64,000 nucleotides of DNA from Chloroflexota bacterium (lineage in GTDB: Bacteria; Chloroflexota; Anaerolineae; CG2-30-64-16): NCBI GenBank assembly GCA_026389845.1, contig JAPLHB010000130.1:1-64000 (forward strand), in the 5' to 3' direction. The position numbers were made by a program, and so were the translations under genes. A model generated the notes under the pieces. That model did not search any database. It saw only the letters and a list, made by a program, of their open reading frames with translations, and was not told where the DNA came from. Positions 34,769-43,222 of this stretch are shown here, one piece after another (position 1 is the first letter of the stretch; the number at the start of each line of letters is the position of its first letter).

Positions 34769-35373
34769 GCAAGCGCACTGCCCCAACGCGAGATGCCTGC
34801 GGCAGTCTCCGCCGTCGAATCAATTTCCGAGAAGTCCGCCAGCGGTTCTTGATTGTCTGTGAGGGAGAGAAGACCGAGCCAAACTACTTCCGCAGCTTCC
34901 GCGTGCCGAGGGATGTAGTGGACGTTCGCGGGTTGGGTGACAACACACTCAACTTGGTGAAAAAGGCCCTGGAGTTACGTCAGGATGATGACTATGACCA
35001 GGTCTGGTGTGTGTTCGATCGCGACGACTTTCCGACGCAGAATTTCAACGCTGCTGTTGAGTTGGCGGGGAATAGCGGCCTTCACGTGGCTTACTCGAAC
35101 GAGGCCTTTGAGTTGTGGTACTTGTTGCACTTCAATTACCACGACACGGCTATCTCCCGCCGCGACTATATCACTAAGCTGAGCAAGTTACTTGGGCGCC
35201 CCTATGTGAAGAATAGCGAGAGGATGTACGCGGAACTGGAGGGCCGGCAGGCAGACGCCATCCGCAACGCGCACCGGTTGTTGGCCCAGCGCGACCCGCC
35301 TAATCCGGCGTTCGATAACCCCTCGACCACCGTTCACCTCTTGGTCGAGCAACTGAACAGGTTCATTCGGTAA
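34765..35373 (+). CDS. RloB/AbiLii-like effector
   Basis: 202 residues, the usual RloB size. Signature segments are RFLIVCEGEKTEPNYFRSF at the N terminus, VWCVFDRDDFP in the middle and SNEAFELWYLLHF. The Glu early on and the Asp-x-Asp-like acid pair resemble a Toprim-type metal site; that structural reading is inference. GTG start overlaps the ATPase stop (GTGA). In AbiL-type pairs the second gene is thought to be the toxic part. Confidence 0.9.
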   Translation: MSKRTAPTRDACGSLRRRINFREVRQRFLIVCEGEKTEPNYFRSFRVPRDVVDVRGLGDNTLNLVKKALELRQDDDYDQVWCVFDRDDFPTQNFNAAVELAGNSGLHVAYSNEAFELWYLLHFNYHDTAISRRDYITKLSKLLGRPYVKNSERMYAELEGRQADAIRNAHRLLAQRDPPNPAFDNPSTTVHLLVEQLNRFIR

Positions 35374-35386
35374 GAAGGCCAGACCT

Positions 35387-38300
35387 GTGGGGTTTCCGAA
35401 ACCTTTTGGGTCTGGCACAATGAGACACCCCATGCCCAACGACATCATTGACAACCGCAACCGGACGCTGATTGACCATATCCGGATTGAGCTACCCGGC
35501 GCACAGGCCGCCAAGTTCGCGGTCGGCTACTTCTTCCTCTCGGGCTTGGAGGCCGTGGCCGACGTCCTCGACAACGTGGCTGAGCTACGTCTGCTGATCG
35601 GCAACACCTCCAGCCGGCAGACCATCGAGCAGATCGCCGAGGGCTATCGCCGGCTGGATCAGGTAGCCGACTCCGCCGAGGCGTTGGCCTTCCCAAACCT
35701 CACCGCGCGTCAGGCCGCCGCAGCCATCACAGCCCAGGCCATCGGTCAAACCGCCGCGCTGCTCGACCAGACCGACCGCGCCGAGCGCCTGGTGGGATCG
35801 CTGGTGCGACTGATCGAGGCGGGCAAGCTCAAGGTGCGCGTCTACACCCGCGGCCGGCTGCACGCCAAGGCGTACATCTTCGACTATGGCCCGCTGTTCG
35901 ATGCCGCCGGTCGCCCGGTGCCACGCAACGAACTGGGGGTTGCCGTCGTCGGCTCCAGCAACTTCACCCTCTCCGGCATCGCGACCAATACCGAGCTTAA
36001 TGTGGTCGTGCATGGCAACGACAACCATGACGCGTTGACGCGCTGGTTCGAGGACCTGTGGCGCGAAGCCCAGGATTTCGAGCCTAACCTGATGCAGGAG
36101 CTGCGCCAGTCCTGGCCGCTGGCCCAGGTCACGCCTTATGAAGTCTACCTCAAGGCGCTCTACGAGATTGTCGGCGACCGCCTGACCGGCGATGAAGCCG
36201 ACGAGTTCCTCTGGCGCGACGACATCACCGCGGTGCTGGCGGAATTCCAGGAACACGCGGTCCGTCAGGCGGTCAAGATGATCCGGCGCCACGGCGGCTG
36301 CTTCGTCTCGGACGTTGTCGGCTTGGGCAAGTCCTATATCGGCGCGGCGATCGTCAAGCACTTCGAACGCGCCGACCGGACGCGTTCTCTGATTATCTGC
36401 CCGGCGCCGTTGGTCGAGATGTGGGAGCACTATAACGAGGCCTATCAGCTCAACGCCCGCGTGCTTTCGATGGGATTGCTGCAGGAAGATGAACGCTACG
36501 GCCCGGAGTGGATGTTGCACGACGAAAAGTACGCCACGCGTGACTTCGTGCTGGTGGATGAAAGCCACAACTTCCGCAACACCGCCAGCCAACGCTATAA
36601 AGTGCTCCAAAGCTATCTATCCGTGGGCGACCGCCGCTGCGTGCTCCTCACCGCTACCCCGCGCAATCAATCGGTCTGGGATATCTACAACCAGATGCAG
36701 CTCTTCCACCGCGGCGACCTGACCGACCTGCCCGTGGACCCGCCTAACCTGCGCGCGTACTTCGGCCTGGTCGAACAGGGCCAACGTCGCCTGCCGGCGC
36801 TCCTGGCCCACGTGCTCATCCGCCGCACCCGTCAGCACATCCTGCGCTGGTATGGCTACGATGCCGAAACAGACCAACGGGTGGATCCCGACAACTTCGC
36901 CCCCTATCGGCAGGGCGAACGACGCGCGTATGTGATCGTCGGCGGTCGCCACCAGTTCTTTCCAAAGCGCAAGCTCGACACGATCCCTTACAGCATCGTG
37001 GACACCTACGCCGGCCTCTATGACCGTCTACGCTGCTACCTGGGTGCGGCCGCGCGTGAGGATGGTGCGGTATCGCAATCCGGCGGATTGCGCTCGGCTG
37101 CGCAACCACAATCCGGCGGATTGTGTTACGATTCCATCAGCCGTAGCGCCGCGCTCAGTACGATAAATCACCCTGATGAATTGACCTATGCCCGCTACGG
37201 CCTGTGGCACTACGTCCGGCCACAAAAGCGGGAGCGTCCACCCTACGTGGATTTGCAGCGAGCCGGCGCCAACCTGCGCGGCCTGATGCGGATCATGCTG
37301 TTCAAGCGTTTCGAGTCCAGCGTTTGTGCCTTCCGGGAGACGGTCAAACGCCTCCTCCGCATCCATGCGATGTTCCTGGCCGCGCTGCAGCAGGGCATTG
37401 TCCCTGCGGGCGAAGACGCCCAGACGCTGCTCTACGAATCCGACCAGTATGAAGAGCAGGAATTGGTGGACGCGCTGGGCCAGGTCAGCGGCCGCTATGA
37501 CATCCACGACTTCGACGGCGCGTCCCTCCGCGCGGACATCGAGCAAGACATCCGCATTTTGCGCGAGATGTTGGCGCTGGTCGCGCCGATCACCCCGGCC
37601 GATGATGACAAGCTGATCGCGTTGAAGACTTGGCTCGCGAAGCCGCAACTCAGCGCCGGCAAGCGGCTGATCTTCACGCAGTATGCCGACACGGCACAGT
37701 ACCTGTATGACAATCTCAACCCGAGCGGCGCCGACCACACGATCGAGGTCATCTACAGCCGAGAAAAGAATAAAGCTGAGATTGTAGGGCGTTTTGCCCC
37801 GCGCGCCAACCCGCAGCAGCGGCCGCCGGAAGGCACGCCGGAGATTATGACGCTTATCGCCACAGATGTGCTCTCCGAGGGCCTGAACCTGCAGGACTGC
37901 GACAAAGTCATCAACTATGATCTGCACTGGAACCCGGTCCGCTTGATCCAACGTTTCGGCCGCATTGACCGCATCGGTTCGGAGCACGACACGATCTACG
38001 CCTACAACTTCCTCCCTGAGCGCGAGCTGGAGACCCATCTGGGGCTGCGCGAACGCCTGGCGCAGCGCATCCGGGAGATCCATGAGACCATTGGCGAGGA
38101 CGCAGCCATCCTGGATCCGAGCGAGCGCCTGAATGAAGAAGCCATGTATACCATCTATGCTCAGGGCGAGATCAGCCATTTCGAGGAGGATGAGGCCGAT
38201 GAATTCGTGGATCTCAACGAGGCCGAAGAAATCATCCGCCAGTTGCGTGAAGACCAGCCAGTGCTGTATGGTCGCGTAACCGCTTTGAGCGATGGCATCC

Positions 38301-38866
38301 GCTGCGGTCGCCACGCCGGTCAGCATGGTACCGTCGTCCTGTGCCGGTGGGGCAGCTACAAGCAACTCTACCTGGTGAACGAGCACGGCGAAGTCATCAG
38401 CCGCGACATCCCACGCGTCCTCAACGCCCTGAGATGTGATCCGAACACCCCGGCCGAACCTCTGCCGCCAGGCTATAACGACCAGATCATGGTGGTCAAG
38501 CGTCAGTTCGACCACGAAGTGCAGGCCCGACGCGCCGAACGCGAGCACACCTTGTCGCTGACCAAGGGTCAGCAGTACGTGCGGCGCGAGTTGCGCTTAC
38601 TTCACGCGGCGACTGATGACAGCGATTTCCGACGCCAGATCGAAGTGCTAGAAACCGCCTTCACTCAACCGAACCCGCGACCAGCAGTCTGCAGCGAACT
38701 GAACCGCATGCGTCGCGACGGACTGGCCGACACCGCCCTGCTCATGGCACTCACCCATGCCTACAGCGTCTACGGTCTCGATGCCGAGGCTGCGCCCGTT
38801 GAAACGGCCGCTGACCAAAACGACGAGTTGCCCCGCATTGTATGCAGCGAGAGTCTGAGCATGTAG
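35387..38866 (+). CDS. PLD-nuclease/SNF2-type helicase fusion
   Basis: 1159 residues. The N-terminal third is a phospholipase D-type nuclease: HxK in RGRLHAKAYIFDYG with the Ser-Asn-Phe strand VGSSNFTLSG. Then a superfamily 2 helicase: motif I VGLGKSYIGAAIV, motif II DFVLVDESHNFRN (DESH), motif III TATPRN, and motifs V-VI VLSEGLNLQDCDKV with QRFGRIDRIG. It could translocate along and cut DNA. GTG at 35387 has AGAAGG eight bases before it; ATG at 35432 is possible. Two palindromes are inserted in frame at 37075-37124. Starts 13 bp after RloB, so it is part of the same operon. Confidence 0.92.
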   Translation: MGFPKPFGSGTMRHPMPNDIIDNRNRTLIDHIRIELPGAQAAKFAVGYFFLSGLEAVADVLDNVAELRLLIGNTSSRQTIEQIAEGYRRLDQVADSAEALAFPNLTARQAAAAITAQAIGQTAALLDQTDRAERLVGSLVRLIEAGKLKVRVYTRGRLHAKAYIFDYGPLFDAAGRPVPRNELGVAVVGSSNFTLSGIATNTELNVVVHGNDNHDALTRWFEDLWREAQDFEPNLMQELRQSWPLAQVTPYEVYLKALYEIVGDRLTGDEADEFLWRDDITAVLAEFQEHAVRQAVKMIRRHGGCFVSDVVGLGKSYIGAAIVKHFERADRTRSLIICPAPLVEMWEHYNEAYQLNARVLSMGLLQEDERYGPEWMLHDEKYATRDFVLVDESHNFRNTASQRYKVLQSYLSVGDRRCVLLTATPRNQSVWDIYNQMQLFHRGDLTDLPVDPPNLRAYFGLVEQGQRRLPALLAHVLIRRTRQHILRWYGYDAETDQRVDPDNFAPYRQGERRAYVIVGGRHQFFPKRKLDTIPYSIVDTYAGLYDRLRCYLGAAAREDGAVSQSGGLRSAAQPQSGGLCYDSISRSAALSTINHPDELTYARYGLWHYVRPQKRERPPYVDLQRAGANLRGLMRIMLFKRFESSVCAFRETVKRLLRIHAMFLAALQQGIVPAGEDAQTLLYESDQYEEQELVDALGQVSGRYDIHDFDGASLRADIEQDIRILREMLALVAPITPADDDKLIALKTWLAKPQLSAGKRLIFTQYADTAQYLYDNLNPSGADHTIEVIYSREKNKAEIVGRFAPRANPQQRPPEGTPEIMTLIATDVLSEGLNLQDCDKVINYDLHWNPVRLIQRFGRIDRIGSEHDTIYAYNFLPERELETHLGLRERLAQRIREIHETIGEDAAILDPSERLNEEAMYTIYAQGEISHFEEDEADEFVDLNEAEEIIRQLREDQPVLYGRVTALSDGIRCGRHAGQHGTVVLCRWGSYKQLYLVNEHGEVISRDIPRVLNALRCDPNTPAEPLPPGYNDQIMVVKRQFDHEVQARRAEREHTLSLTKGQQYVRRELRLLHAATDDSDFRRQIEVLETAFTQPNPRPAVCSELNRMRRDGLADTALLMALTHAYSVYGLDAEAAPVETAADQNDELPRIVCSESLSM
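37075..37124 (+). repeat. Twin 17-bp palindromes inside the helicase gene
   Basis: GCAATCCGGCGGATTGC at 37075-37091 and ACAATCCGGCGGATTGT at 37108-37124, each perfectly self-complementary around one base. They encode QSGGLRSAAQPQSGGL, which is foreign-looking between the helicase motifs. Confidence 0.85.
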
Positions 38867-38937
38867 CTCCAATGACTGGATTGATTGAAGTTCACGGGGC
38901 GTCGTACGTCGCGGAGACCGGCTCGAGCGACGTCGCT

Positions 38938-38966
38938 TCACGCATCACGTCTCACGCCTCACCTCT
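38938..38966. repeat. CACG-type heptamers at the 3' end of the EamA gene
   Basis: Heptamers of the form CACGNNT (CACGCAT, CACGTCT, CACGCCT). They encode the final residues and stop of the transporter on the minus strand. The same heptamer type occurs at 39866-39955 and 63108-63289. Confidence 0.75.
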
Positions 38967-39928
38967 CCCACCACCATCCCCGCCAGAATCAGCCCGCACC
39001 CCAGCAGTTGGCGCGGCCCCAACGTTTCCCCGATCAACAGGAAGCTGAACAACGCGGCGAAGACCGGTTCGGCGGCGAAGATAAGCGCGGTGTGGGTCGT
39101 CGTGGTGAACCGTTGGGCCAGCGTTTGGATGCCGAACGCGGTCGAGGTCGCCAGCAGGCCGGTGAACGCGGCGGCGAAAAGAACGCTGCCGGTCAGCGGC
39201 GGTCGCTCGTCGAAGATCAACGCGGCGCCGGCGCTCAGAACCGCCACCACGATCACCTGGCCGAAAGTGAGCAGCAACGGATCATGGCGCGGGGAGAAGC
39301 GGCCCGTCAGCAAGATGTGGCCGGCGAAGGCCAGCGCGCAGCCGAACACCAGCAGGTCGCCGGGGCTGATCGAGAAGTCGGCCTGCAAGCTCAACAGCGC
39401 CAGCCCGACCGTGGCTGCCGCGACGCCCAACCAGGCATTCCACCGCGGCGCTTCACGCAGGAGCAGCGCGGCGACCACCGGCACGATCACCACCGACAAG
39501 CCGGTGATGAAGCCGGCTTTGGCGGGCGTGGTCAGGTGCAGGCCGGAGGTCTGGAAGCCGTAGCCGGCGAAGAGCGCCAGGCCGATAAGGAAAGAGGCAG
39601 CGGATACCCCGCCCCCAGCCCCTCCCCTGCGAGGGGAGGGGAGCGTCTCCCCCCCTTCCCTCGCAGGGAGGGGGGACGGGGGGGTAGGTCTCCGCCGCCA
39701 AGACACCAACGGCGCTAACGCCAGCGCGGCGAAGGTGAAGCGGATCGCCATGAAGCTGAAGACCGGATACGCCGCGACCGCGTCCTTGACCATCACGAAG
39801 GTGCTGCCCCAGATGGCGGTGACGGCAAGGAGCGCCAGGTCGGCGAGGAGGCGGCGGTGGGGACGTGCTGCGTGAAACGTGCTGCGTGACCACTCTCCGC
39901 GCAAGATGCTCCCCCAAGATTCACGCAT
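38945..39928 (-). CDS. EamA/DMT-family transporter
   Basis: About 327 residues with ten membrane helices in two EamA repeats (TAIWGSTFVMVKDAVAAYPV; later FAAEPVFAALFSFLLIGETL). It would export metabolites; substrate unknown. A Pro/Arg/Gly-rich stretch (RRRPTPPSPLPAREGGE) between helices 2 and 3 is a repeat insertion at 39606-39690. The annotated N terminus runs through CACG heptamers, so the real start is uncertain; the first helix (LLADLALLAVTAIWG) begins near 39840. Both ends of the frame therefore lie in repeats. Confidence 0.82.
   Translation of the reverse strand: MRESWGSILRGEWSRSTFHAARPHRRLLADLALLAVTAIWGSTFVMVKDAVAAYPVFSFMAIRFTFAALALAPLVSWRRRPTPPSPLPAREGGETLPSPRRGGAGGGVSAASFLIGLALFAGYGFQTSGLHLTTPAKAGFITGLSVVIVPVVAALLLREAPRWNAWLGVAAATVGLALLSLQADFSISPGDLLVFGCALAFAGHILLTGRFSPRHDPLLLTFGQVIVVAVLSAGAALIFDERPPLTGSVLFAAAFTGLLATSTAFGIQTLAQRFTTTTHTALIFAAEPVFAALFSFLLIGETLGPRQLLGCGLILAGMVVGEVRRET
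39606..39690. repeat. GC-rich inverted-repeat insertion in the EamA gene
   Basis: Contains CCTCCCCTGCGAGGGGAGG and CCTTCCCTCGCAGGGAGGG, two adjacent stem-loops. In frame within the transporter. Related sequence lies in the methyltransferase at 31903. Confidence 0.8.
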
Positions 39929-39955
39929 CACGCATCACGCATCACGCTTCACAAC
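39866..39955. repeat. CACG/GTGC heptamer cluster
   Basis: GTGATGC heptamers in tandem on the minus strand at 39916-39950 and looser copies at 39866-39892. They cover the 5' end of the EamA frame and the 3' end of the VWA gene. Confidence 0.75.
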
Positions 39956-40870
39956 ACCGCTCCCCGCCAACTGCAACTCCCCCTTCACCGTCTGCACCAG
40001 CGCGTCGGCTTTCAGCTCCGGCAGGCTGTAGCACGGGCCGCCGAGCTGATTGGCGAGCTGCTGGGCCAGGCCGCGGTCGAACGCGGGGTGCTCCATATTG
40101 ACGACCACCGTGCGCAAGTGGCTGTCGTGGATCATGCCGGCCATGCGCGCGGATTCTTCCTGGGGCGGTATGCCGGTCATGGAGACGTTGCCCGCGCCGT
40201 CGGTGAGGACGATCAACAGCGGCACGATCTCGGGGTCGCGGCGTTGCGCCAGGGTGCAGACGCGATAGGCCGCCAGCAGCCCGGCCGACAGGGGCGTCTT
40301 GCCGCCGACCGGGATGTCGCGCAGGGCTTGCTGGGCCAGCTCCACGCTGGAGGTGGGCGACAGGATGATGCGCGCGTCCTCGCGCTGGAAGACGATCAGC
40401 CCCACCTGGTCGCGACGTTGATAGGCATCGTGCAGCAGCGAGATGATCGCGCCCTTGGTGGCCTCCATCCGCTCGGCCGCGGCCATGCTCCACGAGGCGT
40501 CCACCACGAAGAGCACCAGGTTGGCCGCCCGGCGGACGCGCACCTTCTTTTGCAAGTCCTGACGTTTGACCACGAACGCCACCTGACGCTCGGCGCGCTC
40601 GGCATCGCGGCGGCGCTGGAACGGCGCGGCCGAGCGAATCGTCGCGTCGAACGCGACGTCTTCGGGCCGGCCTTGCATGGGGCGGGCGCGCACGTAACGG
40701 CCGCGCTTGCGTTCGGTGATGGTGAAGCTGCGCTTGCCGGCCGCCTTGCGCGTGAGCTTGTCCAGCGGGGTGTCGAGTCGCTTGGCCGTGAAATCCGCGC
40801 CGACCTTCACTTTGCGCGTGGCTTCCGGCCCGGTGTTGCTGGCCTGGGCCTGGCCGGGGTCATTGTCCAT
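39935..40870 (-). CDS. VWA-domain magnesium chelatase subunit D-like protein (short form)
   Basis: 311 residues. The first 110 are basic and mostly disordered; the rest is a von Willebrand A domain with the MIDAS motif Asp-x-Ser-x-Ser in FVVDASWSM and the Thr/Asp sites GGKTPLSAGL and VLTDGAGNVSM. It corresponds to the C-terminal half of ChlD/BchD without the AAA half. With the AAA subunit 35 bp upstream it should form an ATP-driven chelatase or remodelling complex. No large H subunit is nearby, so the metal or target is unknown. Confidence 0.85.
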   Translation of the reverse strand: MDNDPGQAQASNTGPEATRKVKVGADFTAKRLDTPLDKLTRKAAGKRSFTITERKRGRYVRARPMQGRPEDVAFDATIRSAAPFQRRRDAERAERQVAFVVKRQDLQKKVRVRRAANLVLFVVDASWSMAAAERMEATKGAIISLLHDAYQRRDQVGLIVFQREDARIILSPTSSVELAQQALRDIPVGGKTPLSAGLLAAYRVCTLAQRRDPEIVPLLIVLTDGAGNVSMTGIPPQEESARMAGMIHDSHLRTVVVNMEHPAFDRGLAQQLANQLGGPCYSLPELKADALVQTVKGELQLAGSGVVKRDA

Positions 40871-40905
40871 GGGTTCGCCGCTAGCCGAGGTCTGCGCCTC
40901 GTCAA

Positions 40906-42015
40906 CTAGCGGCTCAGTGCTTTTTTTACGCTGGGTGCGGTCTGTTGGCTGCCCGGGGGTGGTTGCATGTCGGGCGGCGCCTCGGCGCGCGCCTTCTTCA
41001 GCCGATCCTCCAACTGGCCCGGTTCCAGCGAGGCTTCCTCGAACGGCTGGCGCTTAAGCCGGTGCGCCAGCGCCAGCTCGGCCGCCAACAGGATGTCCTG
41101 CTCGCCGATCGCCAGCCGGCCCTGCCAGGCCGCGTGAGCGCGGGCGGTCTTGAGGATCACGATGTCCGCGCGGTGGCCGTCCACCCTGAAGGAAGTCGTC
41201 AATTGGGCGATGGTGAATAGATCGCGCTGGGAGTACGTCACGTGCGGCAGCGCGGCGCGGGCCTGGGCGATGTCATCCGAGAGCTTCTCCTCGTTGGGCA
41301 GCCATTCCTGGTAGAAGCCCTCCGGGTCGCTCTCGTAGGCCACGCGGCGCTCGACGATGGCGACGCGCTGGCGGGGATCCGCAATGCCGCGCATGTCCAC
41401 GCACAGCGCGAAGCGGTCGAGGAGTTGGGGCCGCAGGTCGCCCTCTTCCGGGTTCATCGTGCCGACGAGCATGAAGCGCGCCGGGTGGCTGAAACTGATC
41501 CCCTCGCGCTCGACCACGTTGACGCCCATCGCCGCGGAGTCGAGCAGCAGGTCAACCACGTGATCGTCCAACAGGTTGACCTCATCCACGTAGAGCAGAC
41601 CGCGATTGGCCGCGGCCAGCACGCCCGGCTCGAAGTGGCGCTCGCCCCGCTGGATCGCCTTCTCGATGTCCAGCGTGCCGACGACGCGGTCTTCGGTCGC
41701 GCTCACGGGCAGATCCACAAAACGGGTGCGCCGCAGCGTGGTGGGCAGCTTCTCGCCGCGGGCCAGACGGTCGCGGCAGTTGTCGCAGAGGGTGTCGAGG
41801 CCGCTCGGATCGCAGGCGAAGGGGCAATCGGCCACCACCTCGATCTCGGGCAACAGGTCGGCCAGGGCGCGGGCCGCGGTGGACTTGGCCGTGCCGCGCT
41901 CCCCGCGGATCAGCACCCCGCCGATGGCGTTGCTGATGGCGTTCAGGATCAGGGCGCGCTTCATGCGCTCCTGGCCCACGATGGCGGTGAAGGGATAGGG
42001 TCGGATGACGGGCAC
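40906..42015 (-). CDS. Magnesium chelatase subunit I-like AAA ATPase
   Basis: 369 residues. Walker [21 protein letters not shown], Walker [20 protein letters not shown] and sensor-type segments [16 protein letters not shown] and [13 protein letters not shown] follow the ChlI/BchI pattern closely, including the Cys-rich insert [12 protein letters not shown]. Works as a hexameric ATPase with the VWA protein downstream. In phototrophs the pair inserts Mg into protoporphyrin; in many non-phototrophs it has another client. Confidence 0.9.
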   Translation of the reverse strand: MPVIRPYPFTAIVGQERMKRALILNAISNAIGGVLIRGERGTAKSTAARALADLLPEIEVVADCPFACDPSGLDTLCDNCRDRLARGEKLPTTLRRTRFVDLPVSATEDRVVGTLDIEKAIQRGERHFEPGVLAAANRGLLYVDEVNLLDDHVVDLLLDSAAMGVNVVEREGISFSHPARFMLVGTMNPEEGDLRPQLLDRFALCVDMRGIADPRQRVAIVERRVAYESDPEGFYQEWLPNEEKLSDDIAQARAALPHVTYSQRDLFTIAQLTTSFRVDGHRADIVILKTARAHAAWQGRLAIGEQDILLAAELALAHRLKRQPFEEASLEPGQLEDRLKKARAEAPPDMQPPPGSQQTAPSVKKALSR

Positions 42016-42066
42016 TGGGTTGCTCCGGTTGAGATTTGCGAGGAGATTATAACACAGTGTAGGCTA

Positions 42067-42172
42067 GAAGCTGGAAACTGGAAGATTGGAGATTGGAGAT
42101 TGGAGATTGGAGATTGGAGATTGGAGATTGGAGATTGGAGATTGGAGATTGGAGATTGGAGATTAGAGATTG
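42067..42172. repeat. Heptamer array GGAGATT with flanking GGAAACT variants
   Basis: About a dozen tandem GGAGATT units, led by variants GAAGCTG, GAAACTG, GAAGATT. It fills the gap between the AAA subunit start and the nucleotidyltransferase stop. The same unit family, reversed, is inserted in rlmN at 50219. Confidence 0.93.
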
Positions 42173-42177
42173 GTGTG

Positions 42178-42744
42178 CTAACGGCTGAACTCGCTCTGGA
42201 GGCGACGGTACTCGGCCACCAACGTAGAATCGTCCAGGGCTAACTCGAACTGGCGCAGCCAATCGAGGATGTAGGCATCATCCAGGGCTTTGCCCTGGCG
42301 GCGGATCACGCTCCGAGCATCTTCGTAGTCGCGCAGACGGGTGGAGATCAACTTGTAGATCACCAGGTCTTCGGGGCTGCACAATCTGAGAGTGATACCT
42401 GGTTGTACTTCGACATCGCGGCCGCGCTGGATGGCGACGACGTCATACGGCGTGTCAGCCAGGAGCAAATCCAGGCGGGTTCCGGCGGCATCTTGCACGA
42501 AGACCATCGCCTGTTTTCGCAGGGTTTGACGCGGATCGGACAGCAGCGAAACGTAATCAGGCGCGAGTAGATAAAGAAGCCGGTCTGCGTCTTCACGCCC
42601 AAGCATAACCTTCAAGTCAGCATCGCGGGTGACGCGCGGCTCCCCCCAAGCACCGATGGCGATGCCTCCGATGGCTGCGGAAGCGATTCCGGCGTCACCC
42701 AAACGCCGCTGCAGTATCTGGGCTGACCGAAGCAGTTTTTCCAT
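42178..42744 (-). CDS. AbiEii/MNT-like nucleotidyltransferase
   Basis: 188 residues with a pol-beta-type nucleotidyltransferase core: [20 protein letters not shown] with the Gly-Gly and Asp-x-Asp-like acid pair (DADLKVML), then [12 protein letters not shown] and the tail [20 protein letters not shown]. Families of this type serve in toxin-antitoxin pairs or modify RNA. Its start overlaps the end of the small gene upstream by 50 bp, so the two are strongly coupled. The last bases abut a heptamer array. Confidence 0.85.
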   Translation of the reverse strand: MEKLLRSAQILQRRLGDAGIASAAIGGIAIGAWGEPRVTRDADLKVMLGREDADRLLYLLAPDYVSLLSDPRQTLRKQAMVFVQDAAGTRLDLLLADTPYDVVAIQRGRDVEVQPGITLRLCSPEDLVIYKLISTRLRDYEDARSVIRRQGKALDDAYILDWLRQFELALDDSTLVAEYRRLQSEFSR

Positions 42745-42973
42745 GCTCTTGCCCCCACTCTGCCAGGCGTTGCAGTCGCGCCTGAAGTTCAGCCAGAGCC
42801 GCTCGGCGCTCCGGCGCGAATAATGCGGTGGTTTGCAGCAACTGGTACTCGAACGCCTCTTGCAGCATCAGCCATTGGCGCATGCTCTCCTGCACGGTCA
42901 TGGCGCGCAGGAGGCGCGTTTCTTCTTCCTGGAACGTGTCCCAGCCTTCTCGCAGCGAACTCAGTTCACGCAT
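42695..42973 (-). CDS. Small helical protein coupled to the nucleotidyltransferase
   Basis: 92 residues, not recognised; largely helical and charged (RELSSLREGWDTFQEEETRL, ERRAALAELQARLQRLAEW). The ATG at 42973 is the first that leaves the coding-like part. It overlaps the nucleotidyltransferase by 50 bp, which fits a toxin-antitoxin-like pairing. No family can be named. Confidence 0.65.
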   Translation of the reverse strand: MRELSSLREGWDTFQEEETRLLRAMTVQESMRQWLMLQEAFEYQLLQTTALFAPERRAALAELQARLQRLAEWGQEHGKTASVSPDTAAAFG

Positions 42974-43060
42974 CAGGCAACTCCCCCTCACGGCCCCGGA
43001 ATATCCACATTCGACTCGAACGGCATTGTACCACAGCATCGGCCGATCGCGGGAATGCCT

Positions 43061-43219
43061 GGGACGGCGTAACTGTTCACCATTGGGGTAACGGACTTGT
43101 AGCATAGCCCCTTGTGGGCGCTCCGCAGGCGTCAAAACGGCTGTAAAAGGGGCGCAGAACGGGCACAAGGCCCTATGCTACGGCGTTCGCAGGGAAACGG
43201 TGAACAGTTACGGGACGGC
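43061..43219. mobile_element. MITE-like palindromic element, copy 2, with 8-bp direct flanks
   Basis: The element spans 43069-43211. Ends GTAACTGTTCACC and GGTGAACAGTTAC are perfect inverted repeats. The inner arms share the core GTAGCATAG..CCTTGTG with copy 1 at 19981, in opposite orientation and with the same arm asymmetry. GGGACGGC flanks both sides directly (43061-43068, 43212-43219). The outer ends differ from those of copy 1. Confidence 0.8.
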
Positions 43220-43222
43220 AAC

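Noticed and set aside
29915-38866. Assignment of the operon to DISARM or BREX
   Set aside because: There is no DUF1998 protein, no separate drmA-like helicase, no PglZ phosphatase and no BrxC/BrxL-type ATPase. The nuclease is fused to the helicase.
39935-42015. Magnesium chelatase genes as proof of phototrophy
   Set aside because: Only the I-type and a short D-type subunit are present, with no H subunit or other bacteriochlorophyll genes. Such pairs are widespread in non-phototrophs.
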